A stretch of DNA of 64,000 bases, from IMG/VR virus record IMGVR_UViG_3300017971_000002, positions 62,001-126,000 of that record, one strand, 5' to 3'. The notes beneath the pieces were generated by a model that ran no database searches, was not told where the DNA came from, and worked only from the letters and a program-made list of their open reading frames with translations. Origin of the DNA: a virus. Position numbers and translations under genes: made by a program. Below, piece after piece: positions 14,950 to 24,227 of the stretch; position 1 is the first letter of the stretch, and every line of letters starts with the position of its first letter.

Positions 14950-16005
14950 TTATTCCTCCGAGACCATCTCGTTTATATCAACACTCGCCACATCAATCTC
15001 TGTTGATTTGAACGAATATTTATCTTCAAGATGTTTCTTAAAATCTGTGTCCTTAAAGATAGGAAGCCAGAACTCTATATTATATATATCCTTCTCCCTA
15101 TACTTATGATCATCTCCGGCTCTTACATACCAACCCTGATTGGGGCTAGTCACGCAACCATGTTCCATTGCATCTGGAAGTAATCCATAGAATACATCAA
15201 GCCCGCCATTGTTTTTCAATCTATATTGAAGTTTAGACCAACGTTTGCCGAATCTGGATTTATTTGTAATAGCGGTGACAATAGCTCCACTAATTTCTTT
15301 CTGGGAATTCTTTTCTTTGGCCATACTATTGCCCTGAACTATACATGATGTGGAAAATTCAAGTCCCCGGCCGCCCGGTATCTTAAAGGCATCTCCATAA
15401 CCGCTGATGTTATCATATACATGATTTACCACGAACCCAGTTATCTTTTTACCCATGAGCATCTTGGCAAGTCTATTCTTTTTCTTAGATTCTGTCATGT
15501 CTGCAACATCTTTACCAATTTCCGCATCTTCAATTGTCTTTGAAGTGAGAAGTCCGCCATAACTATCAAGTAGAACGAATGTATGCATTCGCTCCTCTAT
15601 AGAGAGATCCTTCATCATCTCCAAAAACTTCTGACGAACATCCTCGATCATGTTCTCTTGATATACAAAAAGAGATTCTGGCGATGTATCGACACCAATA
15701 CGTTGTGCCCATTTGAAATCAAAGGCGTTCTCTGTGTCAAACACAATTCCAAAGAATCCTTTTCGTTGTGCGTTTGCAAGAGCGGTCAGTCCAACAAATG
15801 ATTTTCCAAGACCTGATGGTGCCGCGATCTGAGACACCTTTCCGACGGGAATACCGCCGTCCACACGTCCACTAAAAAGAAGATTAAGAACTATTACACC
15901 GGTTGAGAGAAACTCAGCCTCCTCGTTTTCACTTGTGGCGAAGTCCATGATCTTCTTGTTTCTCATTATCTTTTTATAAATTTCTTCTCTCATGTCAGTC
16001 TCCAT
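14950..16005 (-). CDS. uvsX: UvsX-like RecA recombinase
   Basis: 351 residues. Walker A is APSGLGKS (62-69), preceded by GGIPVGKVSQI. GIVFDTENAFD, FVLLDSYGG (Walker B) and GFVVNHVYDN complete the RecA/UvsX core. It catalyses strand exchange for recombination-dependent replication, working with gp32 and the UvsY-like protein at 27183. It follows the helicase start by one base. Confidence 0.93.
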   Translation of the reverse strand: METDMREEIYKKIMRNKKIMDFATSENEEAEFLSTGVIVLNLLFSGRVDGGIPVGKVSQIAAPSGLGKSFVGLTALANAQRKGFFGIVFDTENAFDFKWAQRIGVDTSPESLFVYQENMIEDVRQKFLEMMKDLSIEERMHTFVLLDSYGGLLTSKTIEDAEIGKDVADMTESKKKNRLAKMLMGKKITGFVVNHVYDNISGYGDAFKIPGGRGLEFSTSCIVQGNSMAKEKNSQKEISGAIVTAITNKSRFGKRWSKLQYRLKNNGGLDVFYGLLPDAMEHGCVTSPNQGWYVRAGDDHKYREKDIYNIEFWLPIFKDTDFKKHLEDKYSFKSTEIDVASVDINEMVSEE

Positions 16006-16243
16006 CTATTAGTTTTAAAATCTTATCAGCCTCAATTCTATCGCTTTCCTTCTCGGAGCTTTTAAGGTCTCTATAATAAGTATTCATTTGTCGTTTCCAT
16101 CTCTTGACATATCGTTTAGGAATTGTTATTCGACCAGTGACCGAATCGATCTCGCATTTACTAAATAGATATTCCATCCATCCAGACCAGGCCTCGTGCA
16201 TCGCATGTGCAACCAGTTCTCTTTTAACGAATTGTATGCTCAT
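15995..16243 (-). CDS. Conserved small phage protein
   Basis: 82 residues with AMHEAWSGWMEYLFSK, then IPKRYVKRWKRQMNTYYRDL and KESDRIEADK. This pattern is familiar from small proteins of many phages and prophages, but I know of no defined function. It overlaps uvsX by 11 bases and the co-chaperonin gene by 20. Confidence 0.8.
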   Translation of the reverse strand: MSIQFVKRELVAHAMHEAWSGWMEYLFSKCEIDSVTGRITIPKRYVKRWKRQMNTYYRDLKSSEKESDRIEADKILKLIDGD

Positions 16244-16562
16244 CTGTTAGACTTAAAAGTAAGTCTCGTTCCCTTATAAAGAAGCATTTTTTATCATCGA
16301 CCTTAAATACCTTATTTGCACTATCTCCATCATGCATGCTATACAATACTTTATCTCCAACCTCTACGGTCATTGGTCTTATCTTTCCGCTCTTTGTTTT
16401 TCCACCCGGGCCTATCGCTATAACCTTTCCGATCTTTATCGGTTCAAATTTATTTGCAGGGAGTAATATACCGGCGGAGGTTGTGGTGTCTTCCTTTTCG
16501 ATTGGTGCCACAACGACAAAATTTGAACGAACCTTCAATTCACTAGATTTAAAATTCTCCAT
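16224..16562 (-). CDS. GroES-like co-chaperonin (gp31 analogue)
   Basis: 112 residues. LKVRSNFVVVAPIEKED, TSAGILLPANKF, GKVIAIGPGGKTKSGKI and VEVGDKVLY follow the Cpn10 beta-barrel, including the position of the mobile loop (EKEDTTTSAGILLP) that contacts GroEL. T4 gp31 replaces GroES so that host GroEL can fold the capsid protein, so the same role is likely. Unlike T4 gp31, the sequence is recognisably close to cellular GroES. Confidence 0.88.
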   Translation of the reverse strand: MENFKSSELKVRSNFVVVAPIEKEDTTTSAGILLPANKFEPIKIGKVIAIGPGGKTKSGKIRPMTVEVGDKVLYSMHDGDSANKVFKVDDKKCFFIRERDLLLSLTDEHTIR

Positions 16563-16563
16563 C

Positions 16564-16794
16564 CTACACTCCTATATGTTCTGGTTTAATCGAAATTGGC
16601 TTCTGAATAACACAAAGACTAATGGCCTCAGACACGGCAACAATATTGTTGGTTTTTAATAACGCAGCAAACTGTTTCTGAACTTGATGTAGATTGTTTT
16701 TTGTTATACAATTACCATGAACCCTAACAACCAATACATCATCTGGCTCCAATCTTAACTTAGTAATTTCCAGTTCATTTATCTTTGGTTCCAT
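16564..16794 (-). CDS. Hypothetical protein
   Basis: 76-residue unknown with DDVLVVRVHGNCITKNNLHQ and a following helical stretch. It overlaps the start side of the polymerase 3' end by 20 bases and sits one base upstream of the GroES-like gene. No domain assigned. Confidence 0.65.
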   Translation of the reverse strand: MEPKINELEITKLRLEPDDVLVVRVHGNCITKNNLHQVQKQFAALLKTNNIVAVSEAISLCVIQKPISIKPEHIGV

Positions 16795-19363
16795 GGACTT
16801 TTTTTCTCCTGGACTTTAGAAATTTATTCAAACTTCCAGCCCTGAAATTTATCTTTCCCCAATTAAGTACATCAAACATCCTTTGAATAACACCAAGAAA
16901 TGATTTCTCAAATTGATAATCATAATCAATCTCAAATATATCATCAAACTCCGTTGGCCAATTGCCTATGAATGCTATGGTGTCTGTATCGAACCTGTTC
17001 TTTGGATTTGTATGTATGTATTTGATTTTTGTCCCATCAGAGACTTTCATGTATCCAAGTTTGTTCTCCTCAATTAAGAAGTTATAATACATGGACGCAC
17101 GAACGTGCATCGGTGTACTCTTTTTAATCTTGATGAATCCACGTTTCAATGTCTTTTCAATTGGCTCTGAATACTTCATGAACCCATACACGCCCTTGTT
17201 AAAGGCTATATCTGGTAGTCGTTGTTTCTTGAATTCTTTTTTAATTGATTTTAATAGAGCTATAACTTTATCCTTATCTGGGTCTTCCCCTTCAAATAGA
17301 CAGTCCACCACCTTCTCAATTTTATCTCGACAAAATGTAGGGGTATCACTTCTCTTTATCTCAACGCCCTTAATCTCTAACTCGGGTTTCTTAAACACGA
17401 CTCCTTTGTTAGCAGCGAGCAGTGAAAGATATTTCTTCTTGGCTAGACAGAACTGCTTGATTATAATTCCCTCTCGTTTTATATTGATCATCTGTTCAGT
17501 ACCAAACCTCTTAGCCCATATGTCGAGTATATTTTCATAAAAAGGTTCAAGTATGTTTTGCTCAATTATAGTCGCAAATTCAATCAGACCCATGTTAGGG
17601 GCAATCGCCTTCTTAATGTTATCAAGGCATATGTAGTTTGAATCAGTGTCTATAATCTTTACCACATCTTCATCAATGGTAATGGCAGGACACCCCGGAA
17701 AGAAAGTTGGCAATAGTTTTGGAACGATCTCTCTAAAATACTTGTTGGTTGTACTTGCGATGAATTGAATTATTTTTCTACCATGTCGGGTCACGACTCT
17801 GGCATTATCAACATCATAGAAATGGAAGAACTTGTTAAGGAGCACCCCATACATAGCATTGATCATAATCTTTCTTATATGTCTCTGAGATTTATAAAAC
17901 TTGGCAAGTTCCTTGTCGCCACTATTCTCTGCCTCTTCAGCAAGTCGTTCAAACTCTTGCTTCTCAGTAAACACGCTCTCAACCGCTGCGGGAAGAACTC
18001 CCTTCTTTCTTCTATAATATACACCATTGATTGGTGACTTAATTAAATCTTCATTTTCAATTTGCTCAACCGTCGGATTGAATACTTTTGTCTCTGGACT
18101 AATGTTGAACATCTGAATCGTTCTTGGATACAAGGATTCAATATCCTCGCCAACTAATGATTTATATAGCCCAGGGGTTGCAGCAACATGAGCCCCCTTG
18201 ACGGCAAATGCTTCAAAATCTTTTTCACCATCTTCATACTTTACATTTTGAAGTTCGTCACCATGTTTCCATAAGCCCAACTCCTTCCACATATCTGTCT
18301 TAACGGTCTTTCTATCGGGCATGACCATGTTTTTCGAATGAAGAAGTTTTAGCATGTATCCCTCTGTTATTGCGACTGACGAGTAAACCTTGTCAATTGG
18401 AATAAGGGACTGAGAGGCAATCTTCAATGATAATTCAATAAACTTTTTCTTGTTTTCAATTCTTTCACAGAGCTGTGTATCTACTATATTATACTCGACA
18501 AATCTATTCCAATCTGTCTTATATACATCATTAATATGTCCCTCTAGTTCTAGCTTTCCTCCGACCTCTTCCTCAAGGGCAACAAAGTTTAATGAATAAG
18601 ACGCAAGCTGGTCGTAGGTGAAATTTTTATATAATTTCATCATGTCAAGTATAACTAGACCGGCAATATTACAATAAAAGTTTTTCTTACCTTTATTCTC
18701 TGTGTTCTTATATGTCACCTTGTTGATTGGCGAAAGGGACACTGTTATTCCATGCGCAAGACAGCGCCTGAGAATGGTTTGTATATCAAACTGTTCTACA
18801 TTCCATCCAGAGATGATATCAAACTTTCTTTTTCGCATCCAGCGAATGAAGTTTTCAAGCATTCGTTTCTCATCTGGAATGTATGTATAGTTTTTTACAA
18901 GTTTAGAATCACCTGTATATTCCGACGTTCCCCATGTATGGGTCTCGCCCGTCTTTGAGGAAATGATTGTAATTAGATTGATTGGATATAATGCCTTTTC
19001 GGGTTCTGGAAATTCATCATCTCCCGCAACCTCAATATCCATATAGGCTATATCAAAATCCTCGACCTTGGGGTCTAGTTCAACTCCCTTGTATCTTTTC
19101 TGAAGAAAACAAATCGACTCTTGCAGATCAGATTCGCAGAGGTTGACCCCTGCTTCCTTGAGGGATTCTATTCGTTTCTTATCTCTGGTTGTCTGGAGCT
19201 TTACTGGATTTCCATATACATCCCTTATATGTGAAGTTCCAGAGTCATCAGAAGCATAATACTCGTATGTATAGTCCTCAACTAGCTTACTTGTCTTACC
19301 ATTGAAGGTTTCCCATAGGTGAATCTTCTTGGTCTTAAAGTCGTAATATACACTTTTGAACAT
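16775..19363 (-). CDS. DNA polymerase, family B (gp43-like)
   Basis: 862 residues, similar to the ~900 of T4 gp43. The 3'-5' exonuclease motifs are YMDIEV (~107-112), ISGWNVEQFD and YNIVDTQLC. Polymerase motif A appears as GEDIESLYPRTIQ, motif B as MINAMYGVLLNKF and motif C as IDTDSNYI. All catalytic acids are present, so polymerase and proofreading activity are expected. The C-terminus is basic (KSRRKKVHGTK). The first Asp of motif A is in EDIESLYP rather than the more common DxxSLYP. Confidence 0.96.
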   Translation of the reverse strand: MFKSVYYDFKTKKIHLWETFNGKTSKLVEDYTYEYYASDDSGTSHIRDVYGNPVKLQTTRDKKRIESLKEAGVNLCESDLQESICFLQKRYKGVELDPKVEDFDIAYMDIEVAGDDEFPEPEKALYPINLITIISSKTGETHTWGTSEYTGDSKLVKNYTYIPDEKRMLENFIRWMRKRKFDIISGWNVEQFDIQTILRRCLAHGITVSLSPINKVTYKNTENKGKKNFYCNIAGLVILDMMKLYKNFTYDQLASYSLNFVALEEEVGGKLELEGHINDVYKTDWNRFVEYNIVDTQLCERIENKKKFIELSLKIASQSLIPIDKVYSSVAITEGYMLKLLHSKNMVMPDRKTVKTDMWKELGLWKHGDELQNVKYEDGEKDFEAFAVKGAHVAATPGLYKSLVGEDIESLYPRTIQMFNISPETKVFNPTVEQIENEDLIKSPINGVYYRRKKGVLPAAVESVFTEKQEFERLAEEAENSGDKELAKFYKSQRHIRKIMINAMYGVLLNKFFHFYDVDNARVVTRHGRKIIQFIASTTNKYFREIVPKLLPTFFPGCPAITIDEDVVKIIDTDSNYICLDNIKKAIAPNMGLIEFATIIEQNILEPFYENILDIWAKRFGTEQMINIKREGIIIKQFCLAKKKYLSLLAANKGVVFKKPELEIKGVEIKRSDTPTFCRDKIEKVVDCLFEGEDPDKDKVIALLKSIKKEFKKQRLPDIAFNKGVYGFMKYSEPIEKTLKRGFIKIKKSTPMHVRASMYYNFLIEENKLGYMKVSDGTKIKYIHTNPKNRFDTDTIAFIGNWPTEFDDIFEIDYDYQFEKSFLGVIQRMFDVLNWGKINFRAGSLNKFLKSRRKKVHGTKDK

Positions 19364-19557
19364 TATTTGTTTTTCACGGAGTCTTTGATAACCTCAAGTG
19401 CGGTGTCCAACGCCTTCTTCACCAATTCTTTTCTCTCCTCCTTGGTGATTTTCTTATCCTTTATTGCTTCAAGAAATGCATCAATGAAATCAGAAAATTC
19501 ATCAATGAACTGAGCAACGTTTTTTGTCTTGTCCCATAGATTTAATAGCCACGGCAT
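19363..19557 (-). CDS. Hypothetical small helical protein
   Basis: 64-residue unknown, charged and helical (EFSDFIDAFLEAIKDKKITK). Its stop overlaps the polymerase start by one base, so translation is likely coupled. GGAGGTACAT precedes the start. Confidence 0.65.
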   Translation of the reverse strand: MPWLLNLWDKTKNVAQFIDEFSDFIDAFLEAIKDKKITKEERKELVKKALDTALEVIKDSVKNK

Positions 19558-19567
19558 ATGTACCTCC

Positions 19568-19948
19568 TTACTTTCGATATATTGTATGTTTGTTTACGAT
19601 CTTGCCTCCAAAGAATTTCTTTGTGAATTCTGCTGCGTCTCCAGATTTAAAATTCTTACATGAAAATATATTGAAATAAACACATTTCAATTCTTCAAGT
19701 GTATGAATTACAATATTACTGGTTTGTATGAACTGACAACATGAAACTCCTTTTAAGTGAGGTGGAAGTTTATCATACTCCTCTTGGGAAAGAGTTTCTG
19801 GAGAATATTCCCACCAATGAAGATCCTCTCGTACCATGTCGATAAGTTCACAGAGCTCCTTGAGATATTTTTCAATATCTTTTTTATTAAATTTGGATAC
19901 ATCACATTCATGTATATCCAATATTAATTCTTTTCCGTACCCTTTCAT
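19568..19948 (-). CDS. speD: S-adenosylmethionine decarboxylase-like protein
   Basis: 126 residues. GKELILDIHECD, GVSCCQFIQTSNIVIHTLEE and YFNIFSCKNF match bacterial SpeD in order. The pyruvoyl-forming serine would be Ser77 (in TSN, where cellular enzymes have ES[HN]), followed by the conserved His82 and Cys97. SpeD decarboxylates SAM for spermidine synthesis. The residue before the serine is Thr rather than Glu, so self-cleavage and substrate may differ; some viral SpeD homologues are known to decarboxylate amino acids instead. Confidence 0.8.
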   Translation of the reverse strand: MKGYGKELILDIHECDVSKFNKKDIEKYLKELCELIDMVREDLHWWEYSPETLSQEEYDKLPPHLKGVSCCQFIQTSNIVIHTLEELKCVYFNIFSCKNFKSGDAAEFTKKFFGGKIVNKHTIYRK

Positions 19949-19957
19949 CTTATCTCC

Positions 19958-20881
19958 TTAGTTATAATAGTTTTTCTCAATATGATTTACAAGTTCGCCA
20001 ATCTTTTCTTGAAATTTAATAATGTCCTCTTCTGCCATACCTCCTGAGTTGGCATGACCTCCTCCAAACCCAAGCTCCTGAAGTATGTTACCGATATGTA
20101 TATCGGGGTGTTTACTTCTGAATGAGCATGTCGAGTTCGCTGGGTTTTTACATATTATAAGATCATACCCTTTCTCGTCCATTAGCTTGGTGCACACCTC
20201 ATTAACAAATTTGTTTTCAAGAACAAAACACGCATTGATATTTTCAATGTCCCACATATTAAGATTGGCATATACAAGATTAAATTCTTGCTTCTTTGAT
20301 TCGATATATTCCTTTTCCTTTTTCGTGAATTTGGTGTCACCATTCTTAAATCGCTTTACGAAATCATCCTCCCAATAGTTGAAATGTAATTCATTCAACT
20401 CTCGACTCTGAGGGTCCTCCAGATTCCATAGATCATAATCTTGCCCAAGCCGCGTTAGCTCATCAAGGTAACCAAGATCGACATCTGCATACATGCTCAC
20501 GAACTTCTTTGTCAATGTCCCACCACATTCATCTTGATAGACAAATCTCATGTTGTCTGGGTCGTGGCAGGCGGACACCGTGTCATGATGATCGATCAAC
20601 ACCAGGTTATCATGAAGATCAAGTAGCGCCGGATCTTGCGGCGATATATCGGTAAGGATCACCATGTCGAACTTCTCTGAGTCGATCCCCCTCACGATCT
20701 CGTCTATGTTGCCGTACTTCGCCTTCATAAAGGTCGTGTTCCTGAACACATTATATAATGGAATTGTGGATATTGTTCCGTCCATACATCCAAAATGACT
20801 TATACTCAGGATCTTTAGATCCTTCCTGAAGGGTATCTTTTTCTGGACTTTTTCTACGTCCGATTTGGTTATAGTTTTCAT
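19958..20881 (-). CDS. DHH-family phosphoesterase
   Basis: About 307 residues, starting at 20881 where AAAGGAAATTCA gives a good ribosome site (an upstream ATG at 20896 is less likely). The hallmark LIDHHDT (~96-101), a preceding GCMDGTI and TDISPQD, and the DHHA1-type GGGHANSGGM near the C-terminus are present. Such enzymes cleave nanoRNA, cyclic dinucleotides or single-stranded DNA ends. In this phage the target could be host signalling nucleotides or short RNA, which the sequence does not settle. Confidence 0.85.
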   Translation of the reverse strand: MKTITKSDVEKVQKKIPFRKDLKILSISHFGCMDGTISTIPLYNVFRNTTFMKAKYGNIDEIVRGIDSEKFDMVILTDISPQDPALLDLHDNLVLIDHHDTVSACHDPDNMRFVYQDECGGTLTKKFVSMYADVDLGYLDELTRLGQDYDLWNLEDPQSRELNELHFNYWEDDFVKRFKNGDTKFTKKEKEYIESKKQEFNLVYANLNMWDIENINACFVLENKFVNEVCTKLMDEKGYDLIICKNPANSTCSFRSKHPDIHIGNILQELGFGGGHANSGGMAEEDIIKFQEKIGELVNHIEKNYYN

Positions 20882-20927
20882 TGAATTTCCTTTCAATAAA
20901 GATTCTTTGAAAAGAAATTTATTAAAG

Positions 20928-22298
20928 TTATTTTTTGATGGGTGAGAATTTTGGATTTTGTAAAAGATTTTTCCAATAATTCACATACTGAATCGACTCA
21001 AGCCATCTTCCATCATCATCCAATTTCTTTCTCTGAGTATCACGAACTGATTTATAATATTCAGGATCTTTAAGTTCATCAACAATTTTATTAATATCCT
21101 CTACGGTGCATGTATTGGGTACCTTCAATTCAATGTCATCATAGGGTGATGGCTTTCCGTTTTCAAAGACTGTCCCGATTGCAGGGACCCCGTCTGCACA
21201 ATGCTCGATGTACTTGATGTCAGATTTACTATAGTTGAAATCATTTGGTACCAGAGGCATAACACCGATATGGGCCTTGCACCTCTTGACCAATGTATGA
21301 TATCTGAACGAGTCCACCCATTGCTCGATCTGAATCTTATCCTTTATATTTTCAAAGAACCATGGTAGCCCACCAAGACAAATAAAATGTATCTTATCCT
21401 CCTTGACGGACTCGGTGACCCATGCTCTCCAGGCGTTATCCCAATCACCTAATTTCTTTCTCTGATTGTGATAGTGAGTCGGTGAGCCTGTATATATCAC
21501 CCGCGGTTTCTTTAGTTCCTCTGCCGTTGGCATTGGTCTAAGATCCTCGCCCCAAAAGAATTGAGATACGGAATTTGGTACAACCACGCACGGGGCCTTG
21601 ACCTTCAATTCATTCTTAGCATAGTCAGCAAGAAACTGTGTACTAAATGTACATACATCCATAAGTTCCATCACCCGGATTGACCATTTCTTGACCTCCT
21701 TGGTTATGTTCTTTGAACCGAAGTTATATGTAGGAACACCATGTTCCTTTGTTCCACCCTGCTCCTCATTGAGACCCCAAATCATATCATCCATGTCCCA
21801 TGCCATTGTATACTTCAGGTTGGGTTGAAATTTCTTATATACACTCAATGTATTATAGTGTTGTTGAGTCATCTGTCTTTGAAAGAACAACATTCGTGCT
21901 CTTGCCAATAGTTCTTGCTGTGTGAGAAAGAACGGAGTTATTATAGTATTCAACATACCCTGTTTTGCGAATATGGAATTTAGAAACTGCATTGGAAACA
22001 CATTTCTAATATGTCCACAACCCGTGGCATCTGATACAAATGAGATCAATATGTTCTTCTGTACTTTGATCTGCTTAGTTCCCGTTGGCCCGCCCGCTGT
22101 CATTGGTTGTCCAGGAACTCCTTTTGTCGCTGCTGCCTTGAGCTGCTCCTCAAATTCTTTTAGATTACTTGGATTCTCTCCTTTTATTTGTTTCTTCAAT
22201 TGATCTTCAAATGACTTTAAGGAGTTCTCCTCTTTCGGCTTTGCTCCAGTTATCTGTTGTTTCAATTGTTCTTCAAATGATTTCAAATCATCAGTCAT
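20928..22298 (-). CDS. Glycosyltransferase-like protein with N-terminal heptad-type repeats
   Basis: About 456 residues. I choose ATG 22298, eight bases from AGGGG; ATG 22304 is only two away. The N-terminus has three copies of a LKSFEEQLKQQI-like unit joined by Gly/Pro linkers, perhaps a coiled coil. The rest looks like a GT-B glycosyltransferase: DATGCGHIRN, VVVPNSVSQFFWGEDLRP, PRVIYTGSPTHYHN, SDIKYIEHCADGVPAIGT. It might glycosylate DNA, a virion protein or a host surface component. Substrate unknown. Confidence 0.75.
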   Translation of the reverse strand: MTDDLKSFEEQLKQQITGAKPKEENSLKSFEDQLKKQIKGENPSNLKEFEEQLKAAATKGVPGQPMTAGGPTGTKQIKVQKNILISFVSDATGCGHIRNVFPMQFLNSIFAKQGMLNTIITPFFLTQQELLARARMLFFQRQMTQQHYNTLSVYKKFQPNLKYTMAWDMDDMIWGLNEEQGGTKEHGVPTYNFGSKNITKEVKKWSIRVMELMDVCTFSTQFLADYAKNELKVKAPCVVVPNSVSQFFWGEDLRPMPTAEELKKPRVIYTGSPTHYHNQRKKLGDWDNAWRAWVTESVKEDKIHFICLGGLPWFFENIKDKIQIEQWVDSFRYHTLVKRCKAHIGVMPLVPNDFNYSKSDIKYIEHCADGVPAIGTVFENGKPSPYDDIELKVPNTCTVEDINKIVDELKDPEYYKSVRDTQRKKLDDDGRWLESIQYVNYWKNLLQNPKFSPIKK

Positions 22299-22309
22299 AT
22301 ACATATCCC

Positions 22310-23362
22310 CTATATGTTGGATTTACATTCGTTATATAAATCAATAATCTTTTGCGTGATCTCTTTTTTATATTTGATGTCTAGATCACCGACATACTCA
22401 TTTATCAATTCTGGAACCGTCTGCACCTTATAATCGCCGCTTGTGGACATACTGAAATTATTTTCAATCTTCACATTTGCGGGAAAGGCGGGTCGATAGG
22501 ACTCAACTGTCGAGAGATAATCCTGAAATTCTTTTTCATCATAGTCCTCATTAATATTCACATGAATATCGACTATATTTCCTCTAATCTTATTTACATC
22601 AAAATCCTCTGGATAATATAATCTCTCAAATCGGATCGATATATCGTTATTCACGAAGTGATATTCAAGCGTCTCCAGATCAAGAACACAGAATCCTCTA
22701 TCAGAATCTATATCATGCCTAGTGAGATGATATGGATTTCCAAAATATTGAATTATACTATCATTATATTTCTTGTTACTTCTCCGATGAAAATGTCCAG
22801 ACATTGTGAGAGTATAATTGTTGAAAAACAATTCAGGAGATAACCCCTCCTCACATACCTTTGCCGAGTTTAAAAAGAATCCCGCGGTCTCAAAATGACC
22901 TATACATATATCACAATGTATATTTTGATCTGCAACTTTCTTTTTAAATCTCTCATGATCTGTTTGCCACGGAACAAACAAGATTGATCTTCTAAACTCA
23001 TTATTGTTATGTAATTGTATATTATCAATTACATTAATATTGGGCATCTCACCAATTAGTTTTAAGGAGTGAGTCTCTATTGAAGATTTAAAGAATGTGT
23101 CATGGTTGCCAACCAATATGTACAATTCAAAATCTTTTAGATCCTCTGTTAGAAGTTTATGCACCTCATTTAAAACTTTGATGTTTATGTTATTTCTATT
23201 ATCAAAAAAGTCACCCGCATGAACAATAGTTGAAATTCCATTCATCTTACAATGAGGTATAAGACACTCCCTAAAGAATCTTAATTGTGAATCCAGAAAT
23301 ATCTGGGACGACTTGTATATACCAAAGTGGGTGTCGCCTATAAGTGCGATCTGTTTATTCAT
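22310..23362 (-). CDS. Recombination nuclease subunit (gp47/Mre11-SbcD-like)
   Basis: 350 residues with the calcineurin-type metallophosphoesterase series GDTHFG (9-14), HAGDFFDNR (~48-56), VGNHDTF (~84-90) and MSGHFHRRS. It pairs with the gp46-like ATPase at 25118-26872. In T4 the pair resects DNA ends and degrades host DNA for recombination-dependent replication. Its start overlaps the stop of the MT-A70 gene by four bases. Confidence 0.93.
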   Translation of the reverse strand: MNKQIALIGDTHFGIYKSSQIFLDSQLRFFRECLIPHCKMNGISTIVHAGDFFDNRNNINIKVLNEVHKLLTEDLKDFELYILVGNHDTFFKSSIETHSLKLIGEMPNINVIDNIQLHNNNEFRRSILFVPWQTDHERFKKKVADQNIHCDICIGHFETAGFFLNSAKVCEEGLSPELFFNNYTLTMSGHFHRRSNKKYNDSIIQYFGNPYHLTRHDIDSDRGFCVLDLETLEYHFVNNDISIRFERLYYPEDFDVNKIRGNIVDIHVNINEDYDEKEFQDYLSTVESYRPAFPANVKIENNFSMSTSGDYKVQTVPELINEYVGDLDIKYKKEITQKIIDLYNECKSNI

Positions 23363-23961
23363 TTTAAAAATCCTTTTAATTTACTTTCTTTTCTCTTGAT
23401 CGTAAATTCATCCCAAAAGTTGGTCTCTGATTCGTTGCCCCATACATCCCAACCCTTGATCTTCTCTCTGGAAAAGAGTTCTATTCTTGGGAGATTCCCC
23501 ATCAACCTGACTATCCTGTCACGTACAATGTTGGGTTTCTTACTATGCTCCATGACCCGTGCACTGATGACAGAGTTTACATCGGCGTTCTTTCTTCTTA
23601 TCTTACCCTTCACACCAAGGAGGCAAAGCTCCGCATTGGAGCGCGTCCAGCTTCCACAACCAGTAAACCAGTTTCCATTCTTTGACCTCTTCACCCATGT
23701 AAAGGCATTAGTCTTATATGTAAACCCCCATGTCTCCATGAGATTAAACGCACTCTTTAAATGAGGCATTGTCGCCCACATGAATAGGGCGCAATCGTCG
23801 GCAGCAATATTCTGCACTGGTATCTTTTTAATTTCCTCTATGTCCATAACATCATACTTATAACACGCACCCCTATTGCCAGACATTTTATCATTGTATG
23901 CCCAGGGCGGATCCGCATATATGATGTTATATTTTTTCAATTTAATATCCTTTTCTTCCAT
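23359..23961 (-). CDS. MT-A70-family adenine methyltransferase
   Basis: 200 residues starting at ATG 23961. IIYADPPWAYND (DPPW at 17-20), GACYKYDVM, FMWATMPHL, WVKRSKNGNWF and a GSWTRSNAELCLLGVKG block match MT-A70 adenine N6-methyltransferases in phages and bacteria, which usually act on DNA. With the two C5 enzymes this gives three predicted DNA methylases in one window. Confidence 0.9.
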   Translation of the reverse strand: MEEKDIKLKKYNIIYADPPWAYNDKMSGNRGACYKYDVMDIEEIKKIPVQNIAADDCALFMWATMPHLKSAFNLMETWGFTYKTNAFTWVKRSKNGNWFTGCGSWTRSNAELCLLGVKGKIRRKNADVNSVISARVMEHSKKPNIVRDRIVRLMGNLPRIELFSREKIKGWDVWGNESETNFWDEFTIKRKESKLKGFLK

Positions 23962-24227
23962 CCCCAAATCAAATCACATACATGGTCACTTTCATCTGTT
24001 ACATTTAATTCGCAAAGGTAATGGATAAAAACATGATTGACATAATATTCAAATGTATTAAAATTATCAAAATCTTTGATCTTCTCTACATTCAATCTTA
24101 CCTGATTAATATCCGTTACATCACAAGGATCAGTCATCAGGGCGGGTTTTATGGACGGAATGGTAACATCACACTCCTTACATAATTCGATAAAACGATC
24201 CTTTGCTTTATTAAATCTATCTATCAT
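23937..24227 (-). CDS. Hypothetical protein (start uncertain)
   Basis: About 96 residues if translation starts at ATG 24227, which follows GGATCAGGAG. The open frame extends to 24350 but would then overlap the MazG gene by over 130 bases. Visible features are a MTDPCDVTDINQVRLN stretch and a C-terminus ICDLIWGWKK-like segment. No function recognised. Confidence 0.55.
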   Translation of the reverse strand: MIDRFNKAKDRFIELCKECDVTIPSIKPALMTDPCDVTDINQVRLNVEKIKDFDNFNTFEYYVNHVFIHYLCELNVTDESDHVCDLIWGWKKRILN

